Below, piece by piece: positions 35,371 to 45,622 of a DNA stretch of 64,000 nt (position 1 is its first letter; each line of letters opens with the position of its first letter). The DNA comes from Pseudomonas canadensis (GTDB taxonomy: Bacteria > Pseudomonadota > Gammaproteobacteria > Pseudomonadales > Pseudomonadaceae): NCBI RefSeq assembly GCF_000503215.1, contig NZ_AYTD01000011.1, forward strand, positions 186,001-250,000. Reading direction: 5' to 3'. Under the pieces are notes generated by a model. It ran no database searches. It saw only the letters and a program-made list of their open reading frames with translations, and was not told the origin of the DNA. Position numbers and translations under genes: made by a program.

Positions 35371-35597
35371 TGTGGTGAGCGGGCTTGCTTGTGAAGAGTG
35401 GGCGTCCTGTGGTGAGCTGGTTTACCTGTGGTGAGCGGGCTTGCCCCGCGCTGGGCGGCGAAGCCGCCCCAAAACCGGATACCCGTTTATACCTGGAGAA
35501 ACGCGGTGTCTTTATGGGGGCTGCTACGCAGCCCAGCGCGGGGCAAGCCCGCTCACCACGGGAAGTCCACTCACCATGAGTAAACCTACTCACCACA
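35371..35597. repeat. REP/BIME element C
   Basis: Several left arms (GTGGTGAGCGGGCTTG at 35372, GTGGTGAGCTGG at 35409, GTGGTGAGCGGGCTTGCCCCGCG at 35428) face a right arm ending CGCTCACCAC at 35559 and partial arms to CTCACCAC at ~35596. The inner hairpin is GGGCGGCGAAGCCGCCC. Fills most of the 328-bp gap between the hydrolase and the REC-EAL gene. Confidence 0.87.
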
Positions 35598-35675
35598 AAG
35601 GGTTTCACTTCCAACCGTTGGCGGGGTCACTCAGCGACCCACCGAGGATTGATCGAGTGCCTGCGCGAGGAGCTT

Positions 35676-36884
35676 TCACGGAGTCTCTGAACGCTCCAGC
35701 AGCAGCCGCTCCAAGGTTGCCACCGGCAACGGCCGGCTGAACAGGTAGCCTTGGATCTGATCGCAGCCGGCGTCCTTCAGGAACGCCAATTGCGCCTGGG
35801 TTTCCACGCCTTCGGCGACCACCCGCAGGTTGAGGCTGTGGGCGAGTTCAATGATGGTGCGGGTAATCGCGGCGTCCTGGGGGTTGCTGGTGACTTCGCG
35901 GATAAACGCGATGTCGATCTTCAGTGTATCGATGGGAAAACGCCGCAGGTACGCCAGGCTTGAATAGCCGGTGCCAAAGTCGTCGATGGAGATTTTCACG
36001 CCCATGGTGTGCAAGCGTTGCAGGCTGGCGATGGTGTGCTGGGTGTTCTCCATCAACGAGCCTTCGGTCAGTTCCACTTCCAGCCAGTGCGGCTCGACGC
36101 CGGTTTGCGCCAGGATGTGCGCGATATCGGCAATCAGGTCGCCCTCTATGAGTTGATGGCCGGAAACGTTGACCGATACCTCCACAGCGCCAATGGCAGT
36201 GCGTTGCCAGGCGCCAATCTGTTGGCAAACGGCTTCGATCACCCAGCGTCCCACCGCTACGATCAAGCCGAGGCTCTCCAACACGGGTACGAACACCGCT
36301 GGGGACACGGCGCCATGCCCCGGTCGGTCCCAACGTAGCAGGGCCTCAAGTGCGCAAAGCTGGCCCGTCGCAAGCTCGACTTTGGGCTGGTAATGCACGA
36401 TGAATTCATTGCGCTGCACGGCCTGGCGCAGGGCGTTTTCCAGGTCCCGACGGTCGACGTCGGGTTGCAGGGCTTGGCGTATATTATCCGCCCGCTCGCC
36501 ATGAGCGGTGAGCCGCAGCAGGTTGCGCACGCGCAAGGACAGTTCGATACGCTCGATCGGTTTGCTGAGGAACTCTTCGGCACCGCTTTCCAGGCCGCTG
36601 ACGCGCGCGCCAGCATCACTGAGTGCCGATAGCATGATGATCGGAATACCCGCCGTGGCGTCGTCACTTTTCAGTTGGCTGGCCACCTCATACCCATCCA
36701 TCCCCGGCATCATGATGTCCAGCAAGATAAGGTCGGGCGCCTGTTGCGCCACCACCTGCAGCGCCTCTTCACCGCTGCTCGCGCAGACCGTCTGGTAGCC
36801 CTCGTGTTGCAGCAAGGTCTCCAGGAGCTTGCGCACCTGGGGCTCATCATCGACGATCAACAACGTTGCGGGTTGGCTGGGCAT
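35676..36884 (-). CDS. REC-EAL cyclic-di-GMP phosphodiesterase
   Basis: 402 residues. Receiver domain: IVDDEP, phospho-acceptor Asp in [13 protein letters not shown], Ser in [10 protein letters not shown], Lys in LSKPIER. The EAL domain keeps the catalytic set: EALLRW, Asn in VNVSGHQL, Glu in [17 protein letters not shown], Lys in LKIDIAF, and Glu plus Gln in AEGVETQAQ. It should hydrolyse c-di-GMP under phosphorylation control. Same architecture as RocR of P. aeruginosa. It is the third gene of an operon behind a PAS histidine kinase and a lone receiver protein, 9 nt after the latter. Confidence 0.92.
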   Translation of the reverse strand: MPSQPATLLIVDDEPQVRKLLETLLQHEGYQTVCASSGEEALQVVAQQAPDLILLDIMMPGMDGYEVASQLKSDDATAGIPIIMLSALSDAGARVSGLESGAEEFLSKPIERIELSLRVRNLLRLTAHGERADNIRQALQPDVDRRDLENALRQAVQRNEFIVHYQPKVELATGQLCALEALLRWDRPGHGAVSPAVFVPVLESLGLIVAVGRWVIEAVCQQIGAWQRTAIGAVEVSVNVSGHQLIEGDLIADIAHILAQTGVEPHWLEVELTEGSLMENTQHTIASLQRLHTMGVKISIDDFGTGYSSLAYLRRFPIDTLKIDIAFIREVTSNPQDAAITRTIIELAHSLNLRVVAEGVETQAQLAFLKDAGCDQIQGYLFSRPLPVATLERLLLERSETP

Positions 36885-36893
36885 GGAGCGGAC

Positions 36894-37277
36894 TCATGTG
36901 AGGGGACTGTTGGGCTTTTGCAGCAAGGTGTCGATCACTTGGTATAACTCTTTGTAACGCAGCGGCTTGATGATATAGGCGTCGCAACCGGCCAGCCGAG
37001 TCTTCTCGCGGTCTTCCTTCATCGCCATGGCTGTCAGGGCGATCACTGGGATATGCGCGGTCAGCGGGTCTTGTTTAATCAATGCCGTGGCCGCCAGACC
37101 GTCCATGCCCGGCAGTTGAATGTCCATCAGGATCAAGGCCGGTTGCTGTTCGCGGGCCAGGGTCAGGCCAGTCTCGGCGTCAGGTGCCCACAGCGATGTG
37201 TGGCCGGCGTTCACCAGCAGCAGACGCGCCAGGCGCATATTGGCCTCATTGTCTTCAACGATCAGGATCTCGGCCAC
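36894..37277 (-). CDS. Single-domain response regulator (DivK-like)
   Basis: 127 residues, one receiver domain only: VEDNEANMRLARLLL, phospho-acceptor Asp in LILMDIQLPGMDGL, Thr in VIALTAMAM, Lys in YIIKPLRYKEL. No output domain, so it signals by protein contact or phosphorelay. The gene overlaps the 3' end of the kinase gene by 16 bp, so its partner is most likely that kinase. Confidence 0.92.
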   Translation of the reverse strand: MAEILIVEDNEANMRLARLLLVNAGHTSLWAPDAETGLTLAREQQPALILMDIQLPGMDGLAATALIKQDPLTAHIPVIALTAMAMKEDREKTRLAGCDAYIIKPLRYKELYQVIDTLLQKPNSPLT

Positions 37278-38602
37278 GACGCCTCCGGCTCACGATGCAG
37301 CGGCAACCATGCGACAAACCGAGCGCCACAGCCTTCACGGCTGGCCACCGCGACACTGCCACCGTGTAGCTCGGCCAGTTGCTTGACCATCGCCAGCCCC
37401 AGTCCCGTGCCTTCGAATTTGCGTGCCAGGCTGCTGTCGATCTGGCTGAACGCCTTGAACAGCTTGCCCATGTCGTCCTCGGCAATGCCGATACCGGTAT
37501 CGCTGACGCTCAACTCAAGGAATTGTGGGTACTGGCTTTCGGGCAAGGCAAAGCGGTACACCGGCCATTCGCCAGGAATCTGACCGACCTGCTCGCGGCT
37601 GACCTGGCGCACCGTCAGCGTCACCGAGCTGCCGTGTTCGCTGAATTTCACCGCATTGGCCAGCAGGTTGTAGACGATCTGCTTGGTCTTGCGCAGGTCC
37701 AGTTTCAGGTGGCCGAGGTTGTCGGGGCATTCCAGCTTCAATTGGATACGTTGCAGTGCGGCCTTTTCCCGCACGATCAGCAGACTGTTGGCCAAAAGGC
37801 CCGCCAACTCAACGCTTTCCAGCTCCAGTTCCATCATCCCGGCCTCGACCTTGGACAGGTCGAGAATGTCGTTGATCAACGACAGCAAGTGTTGGCCGCT
37901 GGTGAAAATGTCGCCGATGTATTCGCGCTGGGTCTCGCTCATTTCACCGACCAAGCCGTCCTTGAGCGCCTCGGAAAAACCGATCACCGCATTCAACGGC
38001 GTGCGCAGTTCGTGGGACATGGTGGCGAGGAACTCGGACTTCATGTGGCTGGCGTGTTCCAGCTCCAGGTTCTTTTCTTCCAGCGCACGCTCGAAGCCTT
38101 TGCGCTCGGCTTCTTCCTGCTTGCGCGCGGTGTTGTCGGTGCCGATCAGCAGGTAGCCGATGATGGTGTCATGCCGGTTGCGCAGGGCGGTCACCGAAAC
38201 CATGGCCGACAGGCGACTGCCGTCCTGGCGGATGTAGGTCAGCTCGTAGATGTCTTCGATGCCGCGGGAAGCCTTGAACACCAGGGCTTCGAAACCCGGC
38301 GTAATGGGCGTGTCCAGTTCCAGGCTGAGGGCAGCGGCGCGGGTGATCAACTCGACGGGGTCGGAGATGTCGGCTGGGGTGATGCGGTTGACCACGTCGG
38401 CGGCGGCATAGCCAAGCATGCGTTCGGCGCCGACGTTGAAGATCTGGATCACGCCTTTTTCATCGGTGGCGATGCTGGAGAAGTAGGCGCTGTTGAAGAT
38501 GGCGTCTTGCAGCGCGCCGGTCTTGAGCAGGGTTTTCTGCCGTTTGAACTCGACGATCTTTTCGGCGCGCGATTGCGGCTGTTCGGGTAACGGTTTGTCC
38601 AT
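37262..38602 (-). CDS. Cytoplasmic PAS-domain histidine kinase
   Basis: 446 residues, no membrane segment. A PAS domain (about 35-160; IFNVGAERMLGYAAADVV, then ELTYIRQDGSRL) is followed by a coiled coil, the H-box ATMSHELRTPLNAVIGF, N-box NLLANAVKF, and ATP-lid motifs SDTGIGIAEDD and GTGLGLAM. It lacks a receiver domain of its own; the two receiver proteins encoded downstream would serve. The operon could adjust c-di-GMP and thus biofilm or motility in response to an internal signal. Confidence 0.9.
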   Translation of the reverse strand: MDKPLPEQPQSRAEKIVEFKRQKTLLKTGALQDAIFNSAYFSSIATDEKGVIQIFNVGAERMLGYAAADVVNRITPADISDPVELITRAAALSLELDTPITPGFEALVFKASRGIEDIYELTYIRQDGSRLSAMVSVTALRNRHDTIIGYLLIGTDNTARKQEEAERKGFERALEEKNLELEHASHMKSEFLATMSHELRTPLNAVIGFSEALKDGLVGEMSETQREYIGDIFTSGQHLLSLINDILDLSKVEAGMMELELESVELAGLLANSLLIVREKAALQRIQLKLECPDNLGHLKLDLRKTKQIVYNLLANAVKFSEHGSSVTLTVRQVSREQVGQIPGEWPVYRFALPESQYPQFLELSVSDTGIGIAEDDMGKLFKAFSQIDSSLARKFEGTGLGLAMVKQLAELHGGSVAVASREGCGARFVAWLPLHREPEASWPRS

Positions 38603-38772
38603 CGCTTGGGCTTTCCGTGACGTTCAGGCCCGCCATCGTCAACCGACAATGGCGCAGAGCATGCTCGCAGAAGATCGCTGGAGGGCGATGAGGAGGAGAT
38701 GAGGTCCTTGGACAATAGCAGACAAACGGTAAAATCGATGCTTTGTGTGCCTATTCAACAAACTGGCTTGAT

Positions 38773-38830
38773 GAAACGTTTCTTCAAGCACAAAAACACT
38801 CAAGCAAGCGCTTGCGTAAAGAAATGTTTC
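38773..38830. promoter_or_regulatory. Cluster of LacI-type operators before sugar ABC operon
   Basis: Three palindromes: GAAACGTTTC (38773-38782), GCAAGCGCTTGC (38804-38815) and GAAATGTTTC (38821-38830). The centre-CpG form is typical of LacI-family sites. They lie 54-111 nt before the first gene of the sugar operon, which itself encodes a LacI-type regulator (42376). A weak promoter (TTGCGT at 38812, TAGAGT at 38836) would overlap the operators. Confidence 0.65.
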
Positions 38831-38883
38831 TACATTAGAGTCGGCTCACTGAAGACAAAAATAATAAAACCAGGAGCTCATTC

Positions 38884-40416
38884 ATGAGCCTTGAACCCTT
38901 GCTTGAAATGCAGGGCATCAGCAAAACCTTCAACGGTTTGCGCGTGCTCAAGAATGTCGGCCTGAAGGTCTACCCCGGCGAAATCCACGCCTTGATGGGG
39001 GAGAACGGCGCCGGCAAGTCCACACTGATGAAAATCCTCTCCGGCGCCTATCAAGCCGACCCCGGCGGTGAAATCCGCATTGCCGGTCAACGCGTTCCGA
39101 CCTTCGACCCCGCCACGGCAAAAGCCCTCGGCATCGCTGTCATCTATCAAGAACTGAGCCTGTGCCCCAACCTGAGCGTGGCCGAGAACATCTACCTGGG
39201 CCGCGAACTGCGGCGTGGCTGGACCATCGACCGCAAGGGCATGGAAGCGGGGTGCATCGAGGTGCTGCAACGCCTCGGCGCCGAATTCACCCCGGCGACA
39301 CGGGTCAGCAGCCTGTCGATTGCCGAGCGCCAGTTGGTGGAGATCGCCCGCGCCCTGCACGCCCACGCCAAGATCCTGGTGATGGACGAGCCCACCACGC
39401 CATTGTCATCCCGCGAAACCGACCGGTTGTTCGCGCTGATCAAGCAACTGCGCGGCCAGGGCCTGGCAATCATCTATATCAGCCACCGCATGGCCGAGAT
39501 CTACGAGTTATCGGACCGCGTTTCGGTGCTGCGTGACGGCCAATACATCGGCGAGCTGACCCGCGACGCGCTGTCGGCCGAAGTGCTGGTAAAAATGATG
39601 GTGGGCCGCGACCTGTCGGGTTTCTACAAAAAGGAACACGCCGCGTATAACCCCGGCAACGTGGTGATGCGTGTGCGCGACATGGCCGACGGCAAGCGCG
39701 TGCGCCAGTGCAGCTTTGACCTGCATGCCGGCGAGGTGCTGGGCATTGCCGGGCTGGTCGGGGCAGGGCGCACCGAGCTGGCGCGGCTGATCTTTGCGGC
39801 CGACCCCCGCACCTCGGGCACCTTGGAAGTGGTCGGCAAGACTGTCACCCAACTGCGCACCCCGGCGGATGCGATCCGCGCAGGCGTGGTCTACCTCACC
39901 GAAGACCGCAAGGCCCAGGGCCTGTTCCTCGACATGAGCGTGGCGGACAACATCAACGTCTGCGCCTGTGTGCCGGATGCGCATGCCGGTGGCGTGCTGG
40001 ATCGCGGGCATGCCTTGCAGCGTTCGAATGACGCGATCAAATCGCTGTCGATTCGCGTGGCCTCGGGCAAGGTCAATGTCGGCGCGCTGTCCGGCGGCAA
40101 TCAGCAGAAAGTGCTGTTGGCGCGACTGCTGGAGGTGAAGCCTCACGTGCTGATCCTCGACGAACCCACACGCGGCGTCGACATCGGCTCCAAGTCCGAG
40201 ATCTACCGCATCATCAATCAATTGGCCCAGGCCGGTGTCGGCATTGTGGTGATCTCCAGCGAGCTGCCGGAAATCATCGGCACTTGCGACCGCGTGCTGA
40301 TCATGCGCGAAGGCCAGCTCGTCGCTGAAGTCGGCGGCGCCTCCGGCCAGGCTATTTCCCAAGAACGCATTATTGACCTCGCCACCGGTGGCGATCAGGT
40401 GGTTGCCCATGGCTGA
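38884..40416 (+). CDS. Sugar ABC transporter ATPase (RbsA/XylG type)
   Basis: 510 residues with two ATPase domains. First: GENGAGKST, signature [15 protein letters not shown], Walker [13 protein letters not shown]. Second: signature [13 protein letters not shown], Walker [12 protein letters not shown], with a degenerate P-loop GLVGAGRTE as usual in this family. It drives uptake of a pentose, hexose or sugar alcohol. Operon order: ATPase, permease, binding protein, LacI regulator, sugar kinase. Confidence 0.93.
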   Translation: MSLEPLLEMQGISKTFNGLRVLKNVGLKVYPGEIHALMGENGAGKSTLMKILSGAYQADPGGEIRIAGQRVPTFDPATAKALGIAVIYQELSLCPNLSVAENIYLGRELRRGWTIDRKGMEAGCIEVLQRLGAEFTPATRVSSLSIAERQLVEIARALHAHAKILVMDEPTTPLSSRETDRLFALIKQLRGQGLAIIYISHRMAEIYELSDRVSVLRDGQYIGELTRDALSAEVLVKMMVGRDLSGFYKKEHAAYNPGNVVMRVRDMADGKRVRQCSFDLHAGEVLGIAGLVGAGRTELARLIFAADPRTSGTLEVVGKTVTQLRTPADAIRAGVVYLTEDRKAQGLFLDMSVADNINVCACVPDAHAGGVLDRGHALQRSNDAIKSLSIRVASGKVNVGALSGGNQQKVLLARLLEVKPHVLILDEPTRGVDIGSKSEIYRIINQLAQAGVGIVVISSELPEIIGTCDRVLIMREGQLVAEVGGASGQAISQERIIDLATGGDQVVAHG

Positions 40417-41386
40417 GTTGAATATCGCAATAACAGGTAAAGCGGAACGCGCGCGCGAGTTGATGCGCACGGTCGGTATGTTGCCCGTGCTGATCCTGCT
40501 GCTGGTGGGCTTCGCCCTGGCCAGTGAGAACTTCCTGACGGTGCAGAACCTGTCGATCATCACCCAGCAGGCGTCGGTGAACGTGGTGCTGGCCGCGGGC
40601 ATGACCTTTGTGATCCTCACCGCCGGCATCGACTTGTCGGTAGGCGCGATCCTGGCCGCTTCGGCGGTGGTGGCGCTGCAGGCGTCGATGTCACCGCAGT
40701 TCGGCATGTTCGGGATAGCTGCCGGTATAGGCTTTGGCTTGCTGCTGGGCTTGGTTAATGGTGGGTTGATCGCTTTCATGCGCCTGCCGCCGTTTATTGT
40801 CACCCTCGGCGCGCTGACGGCCATGCGTGGTCTGGCGCGGCTATTGGCGGATGACAAAACCGTATTCAACCCGGACCTGCCGTTTGCCTTTATCGGCAAT
40901 GACTCGGTACTCGGCGTGCCCTGGCTGGTGATCATTGCCGTGGCCGTGGTGGCGCTGTCGTGGTTCATCCTGCGCCGAACAGTGATGGGCGTGCAGATCT
41001 ACTCGGTGGGCGGCAACCCGGAAGCGGCGCGGTTGTCGGGGATCAAGGTGTGGAAAGTGCTGCTGTTCGTCTATGCCATGTCCGGTGCGCTGGCCGGATT
41101 GGGCGCTGTGATGAGCGCTTCGCGGTTGTTTGCCGCCAATGGCCTGCAACTGGGGCAATCCTATGAGTTGGACGCGATTGCGGCGGTGATCCTTGGCGGC
41201 ACCAGTTTTACCGGCGGCGTCGGCACCATCGGTGGCACGTTGATTGGTGCGCTGATCATCGCGGTGCTGACCAACGGCCTGGTGCTGTTGGGGGTGTCGG
41301 ATATCTGGCAATACATCATCAAGGGCATCGTGATCATTGGCGCCGTGGCGCTGGATCGTTATCGCCAGTCCGGTGCGCGGACCTGA
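40409..41386 (+). CDS. Sugar ABC transporter permease (RbsC type)
   Basis: 325 residues from the ATG at 40409, overlapping the ATPase stop by 8 bp. About ten hydrophobic segments, the family motif [29 protein letters not shown], and the C-terminal [20 protein letters not shown] (19-20 residue stretch typical of RbsC). It forms the membrane channel of the importer. Confidence 0.92.
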   Translation: MAELNIAITGKAERARELMRTVGMLPVLILLLVGFALASENFLTVQNLSIITQQASVNVVLAAGMTFVILTAGIDLSVGAILAASAVVALQASMSPQFGMFGIAAGIGFGLLLGLVNGGLIAFMRLPPFIVTLGALTAMRGLARLLADDKTVFNPDLPFAFIGNDSVLGVPWLVIIAVAVVALSWFILRRTVMGVQIYSVGGNPEAARLSGIKVWKVLLFVYAMSGALAGLGAVMSASRLFAANGLQLGQSYELDAIAAVILGGTSFTGGVGTIGGTLIGALIIAVLTNGLVLLGVSDIWQYIIKGIVIIGAVALDRYRQSGART

Positions 41387-41420
41387 GTTCACTCCTACAA
41401 CAATCACAAGAGAGACCCGC

Positions 41421-42353
41421 ATGAACCTTAAACGTATCTTTCCCGTCATTGCCTTGGCTGCCTTGATGTCCCAAGCCGTCGAAGCCCGCGAGTTGAAGGC
41501 CCTCGGTATCAGCATGGGCTCGCTGGGCAACCCGTATTTCGTGACCCTGGCCGACGGCGCAACCGCACGGGCCAAGGAGCTGAACCCCAACGTCAAGGTC
41601 ACTTCGGTGTCGGCTGACTACGACCTGAGCAAGCAGTTTTCGCAGATCGACAATTTCATTTCGTCCAAGGTCGACCTGATCCTGATCAACGCCGTCGACC
41701 CCTCTGCCATGGCCTCGGCGATCAAGAAAGCCCGTGACGCCGGCATCGTCGTCGTAGCCGTGGATGTGGACGCCAAGGGCGTGAACGCGACCGTGCAGAC
41801 CGACAACGTCGAAGCCGGCAAGCTGGCCTGCCAATACCTGGTGGACAAGCTTTCCGGCAAGGGCAATGTGATCATCCAGAACGGCCCGCAAGTCACCGCC
41901 GTGACCGACCGCGTCAAAGGCTGCAAGGCCGCGCTGGCCGCCGCGCCGGATATCAAGGTGCTGTCCGACGACCAGGACGGCAAAGGCTCCCGCGAAGGCG
42001 GCTTGAACGTGATGCAGGGTTACCTCACGCGCTTCCCGAAAATCGACGGTCTGTTCGCGATCAATGACCCACAAGCCATCGGCAGCGACCTGGCGGCCAA
42101 GCAGCTCAAGCGCAGCGGCATCATCATCACCTCGGTGGACGGCGCGCCGGATATCGAGAATGCCTTGAAGACCGAGACGCAGATCCAGGCGTCGTCCAGC
42201 CAGGACCCTTGGGCCATGGCGCAGACCGCAGTGAACGTGGGCAATGACATTCTCAATGACAAAGCCCCGGCCGAAGCGGTTACCCTGCTCACGCCAAAGC
42301 TGATCACCCGTGACAACGTCGCTACGTACAGCGGTTGGTCGAGCAAACATTGA
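41421..42353 (+). CDS. Sugar ABC transporter binding protein (RbsB type)
   Basis: 310 residues from the ATG at 41421 with GAGAG about 8 nt upstream and a signal peptide cleaved near VEA-RE. Type I periplasmic binding fold: LGISMGSLGNPYFVTLADGA, DLILINAVDPSAM, VVAVDVDAKGVNATVQTDN, FAINDPQAIGSDLA, ITSVDGAPD. It belongs with the ribose/xylose/allose group; the actual ligand cannot be told from motifs. The kinase at the end of the operon suggests a sugar that leads to a ketopentose such as D-xylulose. Confidence 0.92.
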   Translation: MNLKRIFPVIALAALMSQAVEARELKALGISMGSLGNPYFVTLADGATARAKELNPNVKVTSVSADYDLSKQFSQIDNFISSKVDLILINAVDPSAMASAIKKARDAGIVVVAVDVDAKGVNATVQTDNVEAGKLACQYLVDKLSGKGNVIIQNGPQVTAVTDRVKGCKAALAAAPDIKVLSDDQDGKGSREGGLNVMQGYLTRFPKIDGLFAINDPQAIGSDLAAKQLKRSGIIITSVDGAPDIENALKTETQIQASSSQDPWAMAQTAVNVGNDILNDKAPAEAVTLLTPKLITRDNVATYSGWSSKH

Positions 42354-42375
42354 TCCACTGAGAAGGAACAGCGTC

Positions 42376-43377
42376 GTGGTCACCATGGATGACGTGGCAA
42401 GCAGGGCGGGGGTGTCGACGTCGACGGTGTCCCACGTGTTGAACGGCACCCGCAAGGTCAGCCCGGCCACTGTGCTGGCGGTGCAGCAGGCGATCCAGGC
42501 GCTGGGCTACATCCCCAACACCCTGGCGCGCTCGCTGGCCCGGTCGAGCACCAACACGATTGGCGTGGCGATCTCGGCGCTGTCCAACCACTACTTCAGC
42601 GAAACGGTGCACGCGATTGAAACCGCGTGCGCCCTGCACGGCTACATGATGCTGTTTGTCGACACCCATGACGATCCGGAGCAGGAGCTGCGGGTGGTCA
42701 CGGCGCTGCATCATCGGCGGGTTGATGGGATTGTGCTGGCGCCTTCCAACGGCTCCAAGGCCCTGGAGTATCTGCGCGCCAACGAGATTCCAGCGGTGCT
42801 GGTGGACCGCATGATGAGTGAGCACTTTGATCAGGTTGGGGTGGAGAATGCCCAGCCTACCCAGGTGCTGGTTGAACACCTTATCGCCCATGGCCATCGC
42901 CGGATCGGCTTTATCGCCGGGCGTGAAGGTTTCAGCACCACCGATGAGCGTGTCGCCGGTTACCGCGCCGCATTGCAGGGGGCGGGCCTGACGTTTGATC
43001 CGGATCTGCTGGTCAATGGCGGCTCCAATACTGAGCCGGCGCGCCAGGCCACGGTGCAGTTGCTGGGCTTGGCGTTACCGCCGACGGCGATCATGGCCGG
43101 CAACAACCTGATGACCCTCGGCGCCATGCAGGCCCTGCGTGACGCGAAGATCGACGTGCCTGCGCGCATGGCGCTGGTGGGGTTTGATGATTTCGACTGG
43201 GCGGATTTTTTCGTGCCGCGGCTGACACTGATCGCGCAGCCGGTGCAGGCACTCGGCGCCCAGGCGGTGAACCTGTTATTGCAACGCATGGCTTCACCCG
43301 GCGCACCGACCCAGAGTGTGCGCCTGGCGCCGACCCTGCAATGGCGTAATTCATGTGGCTGTAATGGATTGGAATGA
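42376..43377 (+). CDS. LacI-family regulator
   Basis: 333 residues from a GTG at 42376 with AAGGA 8 nt upstream. N-terminal helix-turn-helix TMDDVASRAGVSTSTVSHVL (residues ~3-22) and hinge helix LARSLARSSTN, then a ligand-binding domain (GVAISALSNHYFSETVHA; VGFDDFDWADFF). It lies within the operon it is expected to control through the palindromes at 38773-38830. Confidence 0.92.
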   Translation: MVTMDDVASRAGVSTSTVSHVLNGTRKVSPATVLAVQQAIQALGYIPNTLARSLARSSTNTIGVAISALSNHYFSETVHAIETACALHGYMMLFVDTHDDPEQELRVVTALHHRRVDGIVLAPSNGSKALEYLRANEIPAVLVDRMMSEHFDQVGVENAQPTQVLVEHLIAHGHRRIGFIAGREGFSTTDERVAGYRAALQGAGLTFDPDLLVNGGSNTEPARQATVQLLGLALPPTAIMAGNNLMTLGAMQALRDAKIDVPARMALVGFDDFDWADFFVPRLTLIAQPVQALGAQAVNLLLQRMASPGAPTQSVRLAPTLQWRNSCGCNGLE

Positions 43378-43384
43378 CCCCCGT

Positions 43385-44845
43385 ATGAGCAGTCCCGTTT
43401 CCCTCGGCATCGACCTCGGCACCTCGGAACTCAAGGCCATTCTCATGGACCTCGACGGTACAGTGCTGGCCCATGCCGGCGTGCGCTTGAGTGTGTCGCG
43501 GCGCCACAGCGGCTGGTCCGAGCAAGACCCGCTGGATTGGTGGCAGGCGTGTTTGCAGGCACTGGAGCAATTGCGTACTCATGACGCCTTTGCCCGCGTG
43601 GCCTGTATCGGCCTGTCCGGGCAGATGCACGGTGCGGTGTTACTGGGGGCGGACAACCGCGTGTTGTACCCGGCGATCCTGTGGGATGACTCCCGCGCCG
43701 TCGCCGAGGCCGAGCAGCTGGGCCCTGAGTTCGCCGACATCACCGGCAGCCTGCCCATGGCCGGGCTGACGGCGCCGAAACTGCTGTGGCTGCAACGCCA
43801 TGAGCCCGAGGTGTTCAAGGCCATTGATTGCGTACTGTCGCCTAAGGATTACCTGCGCTTGCGCTTGAGTGGCGAGCGCATCAGCGAGATGTCCGATGCT
43901 GCGGGGACGTTGTGGCTGGATGTGGCGCAACGTGAGTGGTTCGCGCCGATGCTGCGGGCGACGGGTCTCTCGCTGGAGCAGATGCCCCGGCTGGTGGAAG
44001 GTGGCGCCGCGAGTGCCGTGCTGACGGCGCAAGGCCTGGGCTTGGCGCCCTCGGTGGTGATTGCCGGCGGCGGTGGTGACAACCCGGTGGCGGCAGTAGG
44101 GATCGGGGCAATCAATGCCGGCGATGGCTTCATCACCCTCGGCACCAGCGCTGCCATCGTCGCAATTACCGACCACGCCGCCGGCAACCCGGCCAGCGCC
44201 GTGCACAGCTTCTGCCATGCGTTGCCTGATCGCTGGTACACCATGGGCGCCATGCTGGCCGGTGCTAGTTGCCTGCGCTGGGTCACACGGCTCACGGGAA
44301 CGACGGATGAGCAAACCTTGCTGGACCAGGTGCAGGCACAACTGCCGATCGAGCAGCCAGTGCCGCTCGACACGCCGTTGTTCCTACCGTACCTGGCCGG
44401 TGAACGCACCCCGCATAACGACCCGCTGCTGCGCGGCGGTTTCATGGGCCTTGGACATGACTGCACGCCGGCTATGCTTGGTTATGCGGTGATGGAAGGC
44501 GTGGGGTTCGGGCTGCTGGATGCGTTGCGTGCCGTGCAATCGGCGGGGGCAGATGTGGGGGCCTGCGCGTTGGTGGGCGGTGGCGCGCGCAGTGAATACT
44601 GGGCGCAGTTGCTGGCCAACATCCTTCAGCGGGAGATCTTCACGTTGCACGGCAGTGAGTTGAGTGCCTGCATCGGCGCCGCGAAGCTGGGATTTCTGTC
44701 GATCGGGCAGGGGGAAGGGTTGTTGCAGGCGGGGATGGCAGTGAAGGCTCGATATTTGCCGGATGCCAAGCAGCAGGCGGTACTGCAAGTGCGATATCGC
44801 AAGTTCCAAGGCTTGCTTACTGCGGCGAAAACGCTGCACGACTGA
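43385..44845 (+). CDS. xylB: Xylulokinase-like FGGY sugar kinase
   Basis: 486 residues from the ATG at 43385. FGGY motifs: LGIDLGTSELKAILMD, GLSGQMHGAVLL (xylulokinase signature), AILWDDSRA, a phosphate-binding GDGFITLGTSAAI, FLPYLAGERTPHNDP and LVGGGARSEYW. It should phosphorylate D-xylulose or a related ketose. No isomerase or dehydrogenase is in the operon, so the preceding step must be encoded elsewhere. It is the last gene of the sugar operon; REP element D follows. Confidence 0.88.
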   Translation: MSSPVSLGIDLGTSELKAILMDLDGTVLAHAGVRLSVSRRHSGWSEQDPLDWWQACLQALEQLRTHDAFARVACIGLSGQMHGAVLLGADNRVLYPAILWDDSRAVAEAEQLGPEFADITGSLPMAGLTAPKLLWLQRHEPEVFKAIDCVLSPKDYLRLRLSGERISEMSDAAGTLWLDVAQREWFAPMLRATGLSLEQMPRLVEGGAASAVLTAQGLGLAPSVVIAGGGGDNPVAAVGIGAINAGDGFITLGTSAAIVAITDHAAGNPASAVHSFCHALPDRWYTMGAMLAGASCLRWVTRLTGTTDEQTLLDQVQAQLPIEQPVPLDTPLFLPYLAGERTPHNDPLLRGGFMGLGHDCTPAMLGYAVMEGVGFGLLDALRAVQSAGADVGACALVGGGARSEYWAQLLANILQREIFTLHGSELSACIGAAKLGFLSIGQGEGLLQAGMAVKARYLPDAKQQAVLQVRYRKFQGLLTAAKTLHD

Positions 44846-44859
44846 CGGCTGCTCTCTCT

Positions 44860-45026
44860 GTGGAGCAGGCTTCCTGTGGTGAGCAGTCTCCCTGTGGCGA
44901 GCAGGCTTGCCCTGCGTTGGGGCGCGAAGCGGCCCCTGCCAAAGCCACAGCAGTGCGTCAGGAAAACCGCGCTGCCTGGACTTAGGGCTGCTTCGCAGCC
45001 CAACGCGGGGCAAGCCCGCTCGCCAC
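44860..45026. repeat. REP/BIME element D (left flank of RAYT)
   Basis: Left arms GTGGAGCAGGCTTC, GTGGTGAGCAG and GTGGCGAGCAGGCTTGCCCTGCG, a middle section with CAGTG...CAGGAAAACCGCG and CTGCCTGGACTTAGGG, then a right arm CAACGCGGGGCAAGCCCGCT to CGCCAC. The middle section is shared with element E, on the other side of the RAYT gene, in the same orientation. Confidence 0.88.
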
Positions 45027-45067
45027 AACAGGCCGGCTCAGCACAGAAAGCTAGGTCTTCAAACACT

Positions 45068-45526
45068 TCATAACCAGGCCGCATCCCACAACGGATAATC
45101 ACCAATGTGCTCAACCAACCTCGCGCGTAATGGGTTGGCAATGATGTAACGAGCCATCTTCAACAGGTCCTCATCCGTGCGTACAGCCCGGTCGTGGTAA
45201 CCACGTTGCCAGAACTTGTCCCGGCTGCCACGGGCTTTGTTAATGCTCAAGGTGCTGCGTGACTTGGTCTGCCGCATCACATCAGGAAGCGTTGCGTTAT
45301 TGAGGTCAAACAACCAGTGAAAATGGTCTGGCATGACTACCCAGGCGAGGGAGTTCACTAGACCCGCGTCATGGGCTCGCTTGAACTCAGCGACTAATAA
45401 CCGACCTAGCTTGAAATCGTTGAATATGGGCTGGCGTCGATGCACCACAGCAGTGACCAGATAAGATCAGCCTGACTCTGAATAGCGACCACGACGTAAA
45501 AGATGAGAGTTTGGCTGGCGAGGCAA
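45068..45526 (-). pseudogene. REP-associated tyrosine transposase (RAYT), in-frame TGA
   Basis: The full frame starts at TTG 45526 (AAAGGAG 7 nt upstream), reads LPRQPNSHLLRRGRYSESG, meets TGA at 45469-45467, and continues in the same frame to the stop at 45068. The N-terminal part before the TGA is the normal RAYT start (...RRGRFS/YSEPGQ in relatives), so a single nonsense change, probably at a Gln codon or nearby, interrupts it. After it come VMPDHFHWL (the HUH metal site), the catalytic Tyr in MARYIIANPLRARLV, and DYPLWDAAWL. The rest is undamaged, about 126 residues could still be made from a GTG at 45448, and the gene lies between two long BIMEs. Confidence 0.85.
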
Positions 45527-45622
45527 TCCGTTGCTCCTTTTGAATGGATAGGGATTTTTCACGCTAGCAGCGCAGATGACTCCGTCGCGTTGAGTTCAGT
45601 GTCTTTGTGTTACACCCGTTCT

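Noticed and set aside
37379..38590. 403-codon frame antisense to the PAS kinase
   Set aside because: The kinase strand has H, N and G boxes; the opposite frame has only low-complexity Gln/Val/Phe-rich sequence.
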